From Desulfobulbus sp. (GTDB lineage: Bacteria > Pseudomonadota > Gammaproteobacteria > Burkholderiales > Rhodocyclaceae), in contig WQUQ01000324.1 in assembly GCA_009782025.1 (NCBI GenBank), forward strand, positions 1 to 8,685: a stretch of 8,685 nucleotides of DNA. The letters are read 5' to 3'. Position 1 is the stretch's first letter; each line of letters begins with the position of its first letter. A model generated the notes under the pieces. It saw nothing but the letters and a program-made list of their open reading frames with translations. It was not told the DNA's origin and did not search any database. The translations under genes and the position numbers were made by a program. Shown here piece after piece: positions 1 through 7,800 of this stretch.

Positions 1-47
1 TTGTGTGGAAACTGCATCATGCCAGAAATGGCCGCCTGCTCACCCAT
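1..47 (-). CDS. possible start of an unidentified gene, cut by the left edge
   Basis: An ATG at 47 (minus) opens a frame that stays free of stops for the 15 codons left in the window, reading MGEQAAISGMMQFPH. A GAGGT ribosome-binding site lies at 58-54, seven bases before the ATG once the GAGG core is counted. It begins 31 bases after the cobU stop on the same strand, so it could be the next gene of a cobU transcript. The piece is too short to identify. It may also be chance. Confidence 0.3.
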   Translation of the reverse strand, partial: MGEQAAISGMMQFPH

Positions 48-78
48 CCCTTGACCTCACACGTCAAAAAAACTTCGC

Positions 79-672
79 TTAGGGGCATTTTTGCAAGAGG
101 CTCAGTGGTTTCAATTCGAGCGGCAAACCGGCGGCGACCAGCGTGACCCGGTCGCAGATGGCGGCCAGACGCTGGTTGAGCCGCCCCTGCTCGTCGGCAA
201 ACAAGCGCGAGACGGGGTGCATCGGCACGATGCCCCAGCCGACTTCGTTGGACACCAGAATCACCTGCCCCGGCAGGCGCGGCAGCGTTTCGAGCAGTGC
301 CTCGATTTCAGCGGCGAACAGCGGGCAATCGACTGTTTCGCCCACCTCGGCCTGCGCCGCCGCCCGACCGGCGAAGAGCAGATTGGAAAGCCACAGCGTC
401 AGGCAGTCGATCAGGATGCAGGTATCGGGCGCAGCCAGTTGGCACAGGCGATCCGCCAGATGCAGCGTTTCCTCGACGCATTCCCACTCGGCTGGCCGCC
501 GGGCGCGATGATGGGCGATGCGGCGACGCATCTCGTCGTCATGCGCCTGCGCCGTCGCCAGATAAACGACGCGCCGTCCGCTCGCCGCCGCCCGCCGCTC
601 GGCCAGCAGACTCTTGCCCGAACGCGCGCCGCCGAGAATCAGCTGTTTCAGGTGGCTATCTACTGAAGACAT
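79..672 (-). CDS. cobU: bifunctional adenosylcobinamide kinase / adenosylcobinamide-phosphate guanylyltransferase
   Basis: This cytoplasmic enzyme of late cobalamin (B12) synthesis and salvage phosphorylates adenosylcobinamide, then transfers GMP to give adenosylcobinamide-GDP for nucleotide-loop assembly. The 197-residue product has a Walker A loop GGARSGKS (14-21), then ATAQAHDDEM and RIAHH. His54 of the HH pair aligns with the guanylylated His46 of Salmonella CobU. DCLTLWLSNLL and VSNEVGWGIVP follow, with the family C-terminal GRLNQRLA segment. Length is close to the usual 180-190 residues. I chose the ATG at 672 because the family N-terminus begins just before the P-loop. The frame stays open to a GTG at 753, but those 27 residues do not resemble the family. 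No strong Shine-Dalgarno precedes 672, and no cobalamin riboswitch is recognisable in the 174-bp spacer upstream. The name cobP is used for the same enzyme in other species. Confidence 0.95.
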   Translation of the reverse strand: MSSVDSHLKQLILGGARSGKSLLAERRAAASGRRVVYLATAQAHDDEMRRRIAHHRARRPAEWECVEETLHLADRLCQLAAPDTCILIDCLTLWLSNLLFAGRAAAQAEVGETVDCPLFAAEIEALLETLPRLPGQVILVSNEVGWGIVPMHPVSRLFADEQGRLNQRLAAICDRVTLVAAGLPLELKPLSLLQKCP

Positions 673-677
673 GCCCG

Positions 678-683
678 ATTGTA
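678..683 (-). promoter_or_regulatory. candidate -10 box just before cobU
   Basis: The minus strand reads TACAAT here (five of six bases of TATAAT), ending five bases before the cobU ATG. A start of transcription at the usual distance would fall within one or two bases of the ATG, giving an almost leaderless mRNA. That would fit the lack of a Shine-Dalgarno. No good -35 box is present, so this could be chance. Confidence 0.2.
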
Positions 684-846
684 GGAGAGATTTGCTGCAG
701 AACGGAATGCCGGCCTGCCGAAAAGCACATCCCATAAAAATCCTGCTCACCACGCTTTGCGCAGTAGTTGCTAAACCGTATTTGAACAGAAACCACTCTG
801 GCTCTACCTGCTTGACGGCAAGAAGGCGTTTGGGGCGGCATCGCCC

Positions 847-2469
847 TCAGCGGCGGAAGAGCAGGAATTTTTCGTGGCGGTCGCCGGGGCGGAAACCTTC
901 CCATACCCGCTTCCAGTTGCCGGCCGGCGGCGTCTGTTCGGCGGGTGTGTTGCCGGCCAGCAGCAGCCAGTCGCAAGCCTTGCCCGCCCGACTGTCATAA
1001 GCGGCCGGTTCGATCCGCGAGAAATAGGCCAGCGAGGCGCGCTGGCCGCCGCTCAGGCCGCGCTCGGCCAGACAGCCGTGCCCTTCCGGCAGAGCGGCGG
1101 CGACCGCCTCGGCCACCGGGCGGTAACTTTGGCCGTAGTCGAACCAGGGCAGGATCAGCGTGGTCAGCAACAGCCACAGCGTGGTGAAGCCGAGCGTCCA
1201 GTGCGTCAGGCCGCGATACGGGGAGCGCGGCGCGGTGACGATCAGCCAGATCCACCATAGCGTCGCGGCGACGCCAACGAGAAAATCACGCAGATCGAAT
1301 TCGCCGACGAAGCCGGGGCGCAGGTCGACGACCCGTTGCGCCAGCCGCGCCGGCCAGCCGAGCGCCATCGCCGACCAGCCCAGCCAGACGACGGCGGCAA
1401 AGAAACTGAAGGTCATCATGGCGAACCAGTCGAAGGCATTGGCCGCGCCGCGCCGCAGCATCAGCGCCCCCGGCGTCGCGAGCAGGGCCAGCGGCGGCAG
1501 CAGCAGCAGCGCCGGGACTTCGCGCGGTTTGTAGGCGAGCGCCAGCAGCAACAGGGTCAGCAACAGAAAGACCAGCGGCAGCAGTTGCGCTGGCGCGGTG
1601 AGTTGCCGCCGACGCGACCACAGCGTCCACAGCGCCAGCGGCAGCGCCGGGAAGGCGAACCACGGCAGCATGACTAGGAAGCGGCCAGCGCCGGGCAGCG
1701 AGAAGGGCGTCAGCAGCGGCCTCAATTCCATCGCCAGCCAGCCGTGGAAACGGGCCGGTTGCTGCCATGACAGCAGCAGCGGCCAGGGCGTCGCGAGCAG
1801 GGCGGCGATGGCCAGGCCGATCAACAGCGTCTGGAGGGCCTTGCCCCGTTCCGGCGCCAGCCAGCAGGCCAGCGGCAGAATGGCCAGCAGCGGCAGCGTC
1901 GGCGCAATGCCGGCGCCGAGCAGGCAACCGGCCACGGCCAGGCCGTAGAACAGTCCGGCCAGACGCGGTCGGCGGCCGACTGCGGCGAGCGCGCCGAGTG
2001 TGCCGCTGTAGGCGGCGACGGCGACCAGCATCGGCTGGGCATCGTGGGCATGCAGAATCAGGCCGAGGCAGCCGGCGAGCAGCAGCGGGCTGGCCGCGGC
2101 GCTGTCCTTGCCATAAAGTTCGCGGCCGGCGTAGTACAGACCGACCAGGGCCAGCATGACCCAGAAGCCGCTGGCCAGGCGCATCGCCTCGTGGGCCGGC
2201 AGCAGCCAGCCGAACAGATGGCCGGTCAGCGTCGCGCTCCAGTAGTAAAGCGGCGGCGCGTCGAAGGCGCGGCCGGCCAGTTCGGGCGTCAGCCAGTCGC
2301 CGCTATGCAGCATGTGCCAGGCGATGCCGATGTGGATGGCGTCCTCGCCCTTCCACGGATCGCGGCCGAACAGGCCGGCCAGAACGTAGAAGGCGAGCAT
2401 GGCCGCCAGCACCCAGCCGGATGGCGGCAGACGCAGGCCGCGGCGGAACGTGGCGAGCAGATCAGACAT
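847..2469 (-). CDS. multi-pass membrane glycosyltransferase of the ArnT/PMT-like GT-C superfamily
   Basis: The 540-residue product has an N-terminal membrane segment (about 19-35), a first periplasmic loop, about a dozen leucine-rich membrane segments to residue 440, and a soluble C-terminal domain (about 441-540) starting PWFDYGQSYRPVAEAV. The first loop carries the ArnT/PMT-like pattern: WKGEDA (39-44), GDWLTPELAG (57-66), PPLYYW (72-77). Family members use polyprenyl-phosphate-linked sugars to modify lipid A, proteins or other envelope acceptors at the periplasmic face. Donor and acceptor cannot be told from sequence. It is probably not ArnT itself: the WxPDExRY motif reads WKGEDAIH, and the EKP lysine needed in E. 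coli ArnT is replaced (FDAPP). The ATG at 2469 is chosen because it directly precedes the first membrane segment; there is no clear Shine-Dalgarno. It lies just downstream of the rpmE terminator, without an obvious promoter of its own. Confidence 0.85.
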   Translation of the reverse strand: MSDLLATFRRGLRLPPSGWVLAAMLAFYVLAGLFGRDPWKGEDAIHIGIAWHMLHSGDWLTPELAGRAFDAPPLYYWSATLTGHLFGWLLPAHEAMRLASGFWVMLALVGLYYAGRELYGKDSAAASPLLLAGCLGLILHAHDAQPMLVAVAAYSGTLGALAAVGRRPRLAGLFYGLAVAGCLLGAGIAPTLPLLAILPLACWLAPERGKALQTLLIGLAIAALLATPWPLLLSWQQPARFHGWLAMELRPLLTPFSLPGAGRFLVMLPWFAFPALPLALWTLWSRRRQLTAPAQLLPLVFLLLTLLLLALAYKPREVPALLLLPPLALLATPGALMLRRGAANAFDWFAMMTFSFFAAVVWLGWSAMALGWPARLAQRVVDLRPGFVGEFDLRDFLVGVAATLWWIWLIVTAPRSPYRGLTHWTLGFTTLWLLLTTLILPWFDYGQSYRPVAEAVAAALPEGHGCLAERGLSGGQRASLAYFSRIEPAAYDSRAGKACDWLLLAGNTPAEQTPPAGNWKRVWEGFRPGDRHEKFLLFRR

Positions 2470-2473
2470 GGCA

Positions 2474-2495
2474 GCGGGAATAACGGCGGGAATAA
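2474..2495. repeat. 10-bp direct repeat upstream of the glycosyltransferase start
   Basis: GCGGGAATAA occurs at 2474-2483 and again at 2486-2495 (plus strand), separated by CG. On the minus strand this is TTATTCCCGC twice. The pair fills the space between the rpmE terminator and the glycosyltransferase ATG at 2469 and overlaps the terminator T-tract. It could be an operator or a small local duplication; the sequence alone does not decide. Confidence 0.6.
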
Positions 2496-2521
2496 AAAAG
2501 GCAGCCCCCTGGCTGCCTTTT
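2494..2521 (-). terminator. intrinsic terminator of rpmE
   Basis: On the minus strand a perfect 7-bp stem GGCAGCC/GGCTGCC closes a four-base loop and is followed by six T residues. A-rich bases before the stem pair with the T-tract and extend it. It starts about 20 bases after the rpmE stop. A run of T residues also follows on the plus strand, so it may work weakly both ways. This is a textbook Rho-independent terminator. Confidence 0.9.
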
Positions 2522-2540
2522 ATAACGCAATTCCGTTTGC

Positions 2541-2762
2541 TCAGGCGGCGGATTTGCCGCGCATGGCGCCGAACTTCTGATTGAACTTCTCGACGCGGCC
2601 GGCGGTGTCGACGATCTTCTGCTTGCCGGTGTAGAACGGGTGGCAGAGCGAGCAGACTTCGATGTGCAGCGGCTTCTTCATGGTCGAGCGGGTGGCGAAG
2701 GTGTTGCCGCAGGAGCAGGTGACCTGAACTTCGGCGTAGGCGGGGTGGATGTCGGCTTTCAT
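2541..2762 (-). CDS. rpmE: 50S ribosomal protein L31, zinc-binding (C+) form
   Basis: L31 is part of the large ribosomal subunit and sits at the bridge to the 30S head. The 73-residue product begins [12 protein letters not shown] and carries the four zinc ligands Cys16, Cys18, Cys37 and Cys40 (CSC and [12 protein letters not shown]), so it is the zinc-containing type rather than the zinc-free paralogue made under zinc starvation. Length matches the family. Two ATGs stand in tandem (2765 and 2762). The AAAGGA ribosome-binding site at 2774-2769 is six bases from the second and only three from the first, and the family N-terminus also starts at the second, so 2762 is preferred. The gene has its own promoter candidate after rho and a strong terminator behind it, so it is probably transcribed on its own. 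Confidence 0.97.
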   Translation of the reverse strand: MKADIHPAYAEVQVTCSCGNTFATRSTMKKPLHIEVCSLCHPFYTGKQKIVDTAGRVEKFNQKFGAMRGKSAA

Positions 2763-2816
2763 CATGTGTCCTTTGAACAAGCGACCGGCGAATGTGGCCG
2801 ATCTGGGAAGCGCGGG

Positions 2817-2845
2817 ATTATCGTTGAATAACGGCTTGAGTGCAA
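2817..2845 (-). promoter_or_regulatory. sigma70-type promoter of rpmE
   Basis: On the minus strand TTGCAC (2845-2840) and GATAAT (2822-2817, five of six bases) are separated by exactly 17 bases. A GC-rich CCCGCGC discriminator follows, as is common in growth-rate-controlled ribosomal promoters. The predicted start, near 2810, gives a 5' leader of about 48 bases before rpmE. The -35 box is only a partial match. Confidence 0.5.
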
Positions 2846-2859
2846 TGGTTTTTCGCTGT

Positions 2860-4119
2860 TCAGCCGCGGCGCATGGCGTCGAAGAATTCGGCGTTGCCCT
2901 TGGTCGATTTGACCTTGTCGAGCAGGAATTCCATGGCTTCGAGATCGTCCATCGGGTAGCAGAGTTTCCTGAGCACCCACATCTTTTGCAGCACGTCGGG
3001 CTTCAGCAGCAGTTCCTCGCGGCGGGTGCCGGAACGGTTGACGTTGATGGCCGGATACATGCGCTTTTCGGCCATGCGCCGGTCGAGGTGGATTTCGGAA
3101 TTGCCGGTGCCCTTGAATTCTTCGTAGATCACCTCGTCCATGCGGCTGCCGGTGTCGATCAGCGCGGTGGCGATGATGGTCAGCGAACCGCCTTCCTCGA
3201 TGTTGCGGGCGGCGCCGAAGAAACGCTTGGGCTTCTGCAGGGCGTTGGCGTCGACGCCGCCGGTCAGCACCTTGCCGGAGGCCGGCTGCACGGTGTTGTA
3301 GGCGCGCGCCAGGCGGGTGATGGAGTCGAGCAAAATGACGACATCCTTTTTGTGCTCGACCAGGCGCTTGGCCTTCTCGATGACCATCTCGGCGACGGCG
3401 ACGTGGCGGGTGGCCGGTTCGTCGAAGGTCGAGGCGACGACCTCGCCCTTGACGGTGCGGGTCATTTCGGTGACTTCTTCCGGGCGCTCGTCGATCAGCA
3501 GCACGATCAGCGCGACTTCCGGGTGATTGGCCGTGAGCGCGTGGGCGATGTGCTGCAACATCACCGTCTTGCCGGTTTTCGGCGGGGCGACCAGGAGGCC
3601 GCGCTGGCCGGCGCCGATCGGGGCGATCATGTCGATGACCCGGCTGGTGATGTTCTCGTCCGACCTGATGTCGCGTTCGAGCTGGAGATGCCGCGTCGGG
3701 TGCAGCGGCGTCAGGTTCTCGAACATGATCTTGCTTTTGTTGGCTTCCGGCGGGAAACCGTTGATGGTGTCGAGCTTGGTCAGCGCGACGTAGCGCTCGC
3801 CGTCCTTGGGCATGCGAATCTCGCCTTCGACGGTGTCGCCGGTGCGCAGGTTGAAGCGGCGCACCTGCGAGGGCGAGACGTAGATGTCATCCGGGTTGGC
3901 GAGGTAGGAGGTGTCGGCGGAGCGCAAGAAACCGTAGCCGTCGGCCAGCACTTCGAGCGTGCCGTCGCCGTAGATGGTGTCGCCGTTCCTGGCCTTGGCC
4001 TTGAGAATGGCGTAAATCAATTCCTGCTTGCGCATGCGGTTGGCGTTTTCGATGGCGAGTTCGGTCGCCATGTCGAGCAGTTTGCTGACGTGCAGGGTCT
4101 TCAGTTCGGAAAGTTGCAT
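2860..4119 (-). CDS. rho: transcription termination factor Rho
   Basis: Rho is the hexameric RNA-dependent ATPase/helicase that ends transcription at C-rich rut sites. The product is 419 residues, the same length as E. coli Rho, and collinear with it. It has an N-terminal helical domain (1-47), the RNA-binding fold with RNP1 GYGFLR (61-66) and RNP2 DDIYVS (78-83), Walker A APPKTGKT (178-185), catalytic Glu211 in LLIDERPEE, and Walker B VILLD ending at Asp265. The Q-loop [10 protein letters not shown] (281-290), the R-loop around DTGSR (323-327), Arg353 and Arg366 are all present, so the enzyme looks fully active, without the insertions seen in some phyla. The ATG at 4119 is fixed by homology. 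No purine-rich Shine-Dalgarno precedes it; the leader just before it is pyrimidine-rich (CCCATACCCTCC). It follows trxA on the same strand after a 165-bp spacer with structure and a C-rich tract. Confidence 0.98.
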   Translation of the reverse strand: MQLSELKTLHVSKLLDMATELAIENANRMRKQELIYAILKAKARNGDTIYGDGTLEVLADGYGFLRSADTSYLANPDDIYVSPSQVRRFNLRTGDTVEGEIRMPKDGERYVALTKLDTINGFPPEANKSKIMFENLTPLHPTRHLQLERDIRSDENITSRVIDMIAPIGAGQRGLLVAPPKTGKTVMLQHIAHALTANHPEVALIVLLIDERPEEVTEMTRTVKGEVVASTFDEPATRHVAVAEMVIEKAKRLVEHKKDVVILLDSITRLARAYNTVQPASGKVLTGGVDANALQKPKRFFGAARNIEEGGSLTIIATALIDTGSRMDEVIYEEFKGTGNSEIHLDRRMAEKRMYPAINVNRSGTRREELLLKPDVLQKMWVLRKLCYPMDDLEAMEFLLDKVKSTKGNAEFFDAMRRG

Positions 4120-4160
4120 GGAGGGTATGGGCGCCGTATGAGGAAGCGCGGGCGACGGCC

Positions 4161-4212
4161 GGGTGAACGGGACGCGGGAGCTATTGCTGTTTGTGGAGGT
4201 AGGGGAAATGAT
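4161..4212 (-). promoter_or_regulatory. C-rich, G-poor leader of rho (putative rut site)
   Basis: In these 52 bases the minus strand has 24 C and only 5 G, by direct count, in an otherwise GC-balanced region. It reads in part TTTCCCCTACCTCCACAAAC. Such a C>G bubble without structure is the hallmark of Rho loading sites. It lies 41 bases upstream of the rho ATG, inside the transcript that would carry rho. In E. coli rho is known to repress itself by premature termination in its leader, so the same logic may apply here. The function is inferred. Confidence 0.4.
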
Positions 4213-4233
4213 GACCGGCGCAGAAGGCCGGTC
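4213..4233 (-). other. GC-rich hairpin in the trxA-rho spacer
   Basis: A perfect 7-bp inverted repeat GACCGGC/GCCGGTC encloses a seven-base loop (CTTCTGC on the minus strand). No T-tract follows (ATCATTTCCCC), so it is not a standard intrinsic terminator. It directly precedes the C-rich stretch of the rho leader. Confidence 0.5.
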
Positions 4234-4239
4234 GCATCA

Positions 4240-4268
4240 GCCTGGCGGCGCGAGGCGCACCGTCAGGC
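4240..4268 (-). other. long hairpin just after trxA
   Basis: Starting 17 bases after the trxA stop, the minus strand folds as GCCTG-A-CGGTGCG, loop CCT, CGCGCCG-C-CAGGC: twelve pairs (one G-U) with a single A-C mismatch. No T-tract follows. It may protect the 3' end of a processed trxA mRNA or form part of a Rho-dependent end. Its role is inferred. Confidence 0.5.
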
Positions 4269-4284
4269 CGCGAGACTACGGAGA

Positions 4285-4611
4285 TTACAGGTTGCTGTCA
4301 ATAAAGGCGGCGAGTTGTGACTTGGAGAGGGCGCCGACCTGGGTCGCCTCGACGTTGCCGTTCTTGAACAGCATCAGGGTCGGGATGCCGCGGATGCCGA
4401 ACCTGGCCGGCGTTGCCTGGTTGTCGTCGATGTTGACCTTGGCCACCTTGAGCTTGCCGGCATATTGGGCGGCGATTTCGTCGAGGATCGGGGCGATCAT
4501 CTTGCACGGGCCGCACCATTCGGCCCAGTAATCGACGAGCACGGGCTGCTGCGCTTGCAACACCTCGGTCTCGAATGTGTGGTCGGTGACATAGTGGATG
4601 TGTTCGCTCAT
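4285..4611 (-). CDS. trxA: thioredoxin 1
   Basis: This cytoplasmic disulfide reductase is reduced by NADPH-dependent thioredoxin reductase and donates electrons to ribonucleotide reductase, PAPS reductase, methionine sulfoxide reductases and peroxiredoxins. The 108-residue product has the active site [10 protein letters not shown] (the CGPC is at about residues 33-36), the cis-proline loop [14 protein letters not shown], and the C-terminal [12 protein letters not shown] typical of E. coli-type Trx. Length matches the family. The ATG at 4611 has an AGAGG ribosome-binding site (4621-4617) five bases upstream, and the product then starts [10 protein letters not shown] like known thioredoxins. 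The frame is open back to 4758, but those residues do not resemble any thioredoxin N-terminus. trxA precedes rho here, a common pairing in proteobacteria. Confidence 0.97.
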   Translation of the reverse strand: MSEHIHYVTDHTFETEVLQAQQPVLVDYWAEWCGPCKMIAPILDEIAAQYAGKLKVAKVNIDDNQATPARFGIRGIPTLMLFKNGNVEATQVGALSKSQLAAFIDSNL

Positions 4612-4899
4612 GCTGGCCTCTTGTCTTGGATAGGGATTCAGGGAATGAAACCGGCAACGGGCGGCCGGTTGGATTGGCTTCTCGATGCTAGCGAAAAACC
4701 GCTGCGCAGGGAAGTATCCCGCGCCCGGTTTGAGCAGCGTGCCCCGATCAACGGCCATTTTCGGCCAGGCTCAGCGGCAGGCGGTCGAGAAAAAAAGCAA
4801 GCCGGCGATGGCGATGACGGTGGCCAGGAATTGCCGCCGTGATGGTGGCGGAGCCGGTGTGCTAAATTGTACGACAACCCTTTCGACCGGTAGATTAGC
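4612..4899. other. divergent spacer between trxA and the DUF748 gene
   Basis: Both flanking genes read outward from here, so promoters for each should lie inside. I see no complete -35/-10 pair. The best -10 candidates are TACAAT on the minus strand (4873-4868 region, toward trxA) and TAAATT on the plus strand (4863-4868), both without a good -35. A minus-strand frame ending at 4771 encodes a hydrophobic stretch led by SRRQFL, but has no close start codon (see findings). No gene is called. Confidence 0.5.
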
Positions 4900-7800
4900 A
4901 TGACAGAAGCTTTGGCAAACACGGGAAATGGCGCTGCCCACCGCAAATCGCTGGTGCAATCGTCGCGCGTCAAACGGATCGGCGCGTGGGCGTTGGCGCT
5001 TTTCGTACTGTTTGGCGCGCTGGGTTATTTTGCTGCGCCGCCGCTGGTCAAATATCTGCTGGTCAAGCAGTTGTCGCAACACTTGCACCGCGAGGTCAGC
5101 ATCGATGCGGTGAGCATCAACCCCTACGCGCTGTCAGCGCGCATCAACGGGTTCGCGGTACGCGCCGCCGATGGCCGCGAAGTGGCCGCTTTCGACGCGC
5201 TCCAGGTCAATTTGTCAGCGGCCTCGCTGTTCAAGGCGGCGCTGGTCGCCGATGCCATCCGCCTGGATGGCCTGCGCCTCGAAGTCGTGCACGAAGGCGA
5301 AGGGCGTTACGATATTTCCGATCTTCTCGACGAATGGAGCAAACCCAGCGAGGAACCGACGAAAACGCCCCGTTTTTCGCTGAACAACATCGAACTGACC
5401 GGCGGCCGCATCGTTTTCGACGATCGCCCGAAAGGCGTCAAGCATGAAATCAGCGACATCAACCTGGCCCTGCCCTTCCTGTCGAGCCTGCCCTATCAGG
5501 CGGAAATTCTGGTCGAGCCGCGCTTCTCGGCCCGCGTCGATGGCTCCCTGATCGAATTGCAGGGACACAGCAAGCCCTTCGACGCGCAGCGGGAAAGCGA
5601 TCTGGATTTGAAGCTCGACGGTTTTCAACTGGCCAGCCTCCAGCCCTATCTGCCCGCCTCGCTACCGTTGCGGATCAAGGCCGGCCAGCTTGATTCCAGC
5701 CTCAGGATCGTGTTCAAGGAAGTATCGGCAGAGGTCTTTTCCCTGGCGGTACAGGGCGGCGTCAGGATTTCCGCGCTGGCGACCGACGCCACCGACGGCG
5801 AACCGCTGCTCGGCTGGAAGGAACTGGCCATCGATCTCGACCAGGCCGATCTCATCAATCGCCAGATCGCCGTGCGCCGGGTCACGCTCGACAGCCCGGA
5901 GGTCGGCCTGCGGGTCAACGCCCAAGGCGAATTCAATGTCCTCAGGCTGCTCGATGGCCTGACCGGCGGCAAACCGGCCAGCCCGCCGCCCGCCAGCGCC
6001 GATGCGCCGGCGCTCGCCTGGTCGCTGGCGGAATTCGCGCTCAACAACGGCCTGGTGCGCTGGCGAGACGAATCGACGGCGCAACCGGTGGCTGGCGAAC
6101 TGCGCCAGTTGCAAATCAAGGTCGGCCGCCTCGACAGCCGGCTGGCCGACCCCATCGAGATTCCCGAGATCGCTTATCAGATCGACTTCAGCGAGCGTTT
6201 GCGCATTGAGCAGATGAGCCTCAAGGGGGGGCGCGTCGACCTGCCGGCGCGGCGCGTCGACATCGCCGAAATCGCCAGCACCGGCGCGCGGGCGCGCCTG
6301 CTGCGCAACCGCAACGGAGCGATCGAGTGGATCGCCCCGCCGGCGCTGAAAACCACCGCCCCGGCGGCCGCGGCCCAGGCATCCGGCAACGAACAACCGT
6401 GGCTGGCCCGCGTCGAACGTCTGAACATCGACGATCTGGCGTTGCGCTTCGAGGATCGCGCGACGACCCCGGCGGCCGTGCAGGAACTGACCGGGCTGCG
6501 CCTCGCCGGCGAAAACCTGGGCAACGAGCCGGGGAGCAAGGGGCAACTCAGTCTCGCAGGGCAGATCAACAAGCGCGGCAGCCTGAAAGTCGCCGGTAGC
6601 GTACAAGCACAACCCCTCGACCTGGCCCTGGCGGTTGAAACGCAGGCCATTCCGCTGCTGCCGTTGCAGCCCTATTTTGCCGGGCTGCTCAATGTCGAGC
6701 TGAAGGCCGGCCAGTTCTCGAACAAGGGCGAAACCCGCATCAGTTTCGGCAGTGACGGCCTCAGAGCGGGCTATCGCGGCTCGGCCACGCTGGGCAATTT
6801 CCAAACCGTGGACAAGGCCAACCAGAGCGATTTCCTGCGCTGGAAATCGCTTTATTTCGGCGCTGTCGATTTCAATCTCCAACCGCTGACCATCAACGTC
6901 GGCGAAATCGCCCTCAGCGATTTCTTCGCCCGCGTCATTCTCAACGATCAAGGACATTTGAACCTGCAAGACATCATCGTCCGTCAGGAGGCCGCGCCGG
7001 CCCCAGCCGCCGCCAGCGAAACGCCGGCCCCGGTCGCCGCCGCCGCCGTCACTTCCGCCGCCCCGGCCAGGCCGCCGATGCAGATCGGCAAGATCACCTT
7101 GCAGAACGGCACCGTCAATTTCTCCGACTATTTCATCAAACCCAACTACACGGTCAACGTCACCAAACTCGCCGGGCGAGTCACCGGCCTGTCCTCGCAG
7201 GAAGGCACGGTCGCCGACCTCGACCTGCGCGGCGCTTACGCCAAATCGGCCCCGGTGCACATCGAGGGCAAGCTCAACCCGCTGGCCGCCAGGTCCTATC
7301 TCGATCTCAAAGCCAGCGTCAAAGGCGTCGACCTGACCGGATTTTCGCCCTACTCCGGCAAATATGCCGGCTACGCCATCGAAAAGGGCCTGATGTCGCT
7401 GGATCTCGCCTACAAGCTGGAGAACCAGCAACTGACCGCCGACAACAAGATCTTCATCGACCAATTCACCTTCGGCGAACCGGTGGCAAGCCCCGACGCC
7501 ACCCAGTTGCCGGTCAACCTGGCCATTTCGCTGTTGAAAAACAATCGCGGCGAAATCGACGTCAATCTGCCCATTTCCGGCTCGCTCGACGACCCGCAAT
7601 TCTCGGTCGGCGGCCTGGTCGTGCGCGTCATTGCCAATCTGTTCGTCAAGGCCGTGACCTCGCCCTTCGCGCTGCTCGGCTCGATGTTCGGCAGCAGCGA
7701 AGAATTGTCCAGACTCGATTTCGCGCCGGGCCGGGCGCGCGTCGGCGAGAGCGAGGCCAAAATGCTGGCAACGCTGGCCAAGGCGCTCAATGAGCGGCAA

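Noticed and set aside
673..753. Longer cobU start (GTG at 753)
   Set aside because: The extra 27 residues do not resemble CobU, and the family N-terminus fits the ATG at 672.
673..846. Cobalamin riboswitch upstream of cobU
   Set aside because: I looked for the B12-box type sequence (GCCACTG-like) and the surrounding fold on the minus strand and did not see them.
1490..1575. CAG-rich triplet repeats
   Set aside because: On the coding (minus) strand these are CTG/GCC leucine and alanine codons of membrane segments, so they are explained by the protein.
2749..4320. 523-codon open frame on the plus strand
   Set aside because: It is antisense to rho, rich in G, V, H and D, and without any family motif. 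It mirrors the third-base bias of rho.
4612..4758. Longer trxA start at 4758
   Set aside because: The added residues are not thioredoxin-like, and the ATG at 4611 has a well-placed AGAGG site.
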